DNA of 64,000 bases from Macrotis lagotis (lineage: Eukaryota; Chordata; Mammalia; Peramelemorphia; Peramelidae). Both the position numbers and the translations under genes were made by a program. Below the pieces are notes generated by a model. The model searched no databases and had not been told where the DNA came from. It saw only the letters and a program-made list of their open reading frames with translations. Position 1 is the stretch's first letter. Every line of letters begins with the position of its first letter. The stretch spans positions 187,758,809 to 187,822,808 of the forward strand of contig NC_133661.1 of assembly GCF_037893015.1 (NCBI RefSeq), in the 5' to 3' direction. This document shows positions 63,493 to 64,000 of the stretch, one piece after another.

Positions 63493-63960
63493 CTAGTCAA
63501 TTTTTGTATAAGTGCCATGTACTGCGGAGAAAAAGGTATATTCCTTTCTATCCCCATTCACTTTCCTCCATAAGTCTACCATATCTAGTTTTTCTAACAA
63601 TCTCTTTACCTCCTTAACTTCTTTCTTATTTATTTTTTGATTTGATTTATCTAGATCTGAGAGCAGAAGGTTGAGGTCTCCCACTGGTACAGTTTTGCTG
63701 TCTATGTCTTCCTGTAGTTTTTTCAGCTTCTCTAAGAATTTGGATTTTATCTCATTAGGTGCATATATACTCATTATTGAAATAACTTTCTTGTCTATGG
63801 TACCTTTTAGGAGGATATAATTTCCTTCCTTATGTCTATTTTTGCATCTGCTTTGTCTGAGATCAGCATTGTTACCCTTGCTTTTTTTCACTTCAGCTGA
63901 AGCAAAATATATTTTGCTCCAACCTTTTACCTTTACTCTATATGTATCTCTCTGTTTCAA
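63493..63960 (-). pseudogene. L1 ORF2 endonuclease
   Basis: 155-codon minus-strand frame with KGWSKIYFASAEVKKSKGNN, KGTIDKKVISIMSIYAPNEI, VGDLNLLLSDLDKSNQKINK and DLWRKVNGDRKEYTFFSAVH. The IYAPN and GDLN motifs are those of APE-type L1 endonucleases that nick target DNA. It ends at the SAVHGTYTKID segment, where the usual SRIDYIL block should follow in another frame. Confidence 0.88.
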
Positions 63961-64000
63961 ATGAGTTTCTTGTAAGCAGCATATTGTAGGATTCTGGTTT

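Overview
The window looks like an AT-rich, CpG-poor marsupial genome segment. Evidence: dozens of tRNA-derived CORE-SINEs of the WSINE1/MAR1 and MON1 kinds, marsupial-type L1 LINEs, several HAL1 ('half-L1', ORF1-only) elements, old L2 and MIR copies, one olfactory receptor gene and two kinds of processed pseudogene. The WSINE1-like sequence suggests an australidelphian marsupial such as a dasyurid. That is recall of the family, not a search, and the species cannot be fixed from the sequence alone.

Only one gene looks functional: a single-exon class II olfactory receptor of family 11 (OR11G2-like) on the minus strand at 30293-31273. Three host-gene retrocopies are dead. One is HNRNPA1 at about 27065-28437, copied from the short A1 isoform and lying inside an older L1. 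The other two are RPL37 copies, at 2415-2706 and 47435-47725.

The largest structure is an old direct duplication. Bases 1-13516 match 39552-56142 at roughly 85-90% identity by eye; copy 1 runs off the left edge. The two RPL37 copies are one pseudogene that was already broken before the duplication. Old L1, L2, MIR and SINE copies are shared. Copy 1 alone carries an L1 3' end (4979-5830), a nearly full-length L1 (7121-12905) and the L1/HAL1 junction at its right edge. Copy 2 alone carries a nearly full-length L1 (39851-44790), an L1 3' end (46465-46926) and a 4.3-kb block with a complete HAL1 (50093-52648). The duplicated blocks flank a spacer of about 26 kb with the receptor gene, which is otherwise filled with L1, L2, MIR and SINE remnants.

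The right end (57875-64000) is a HAL1 interrupted by an L1 that keeps recognisable endonuclease and reverse transcriptase motifs and continues past the window. I found no convincing endogenous retrovirus, CRISPR array, RNA gene or new multi-gene system. The points of interest are evolutionary: insertion order across the duplication, HAL1 structure, RT-deleted L1 copies and small template-switch-like mutations.
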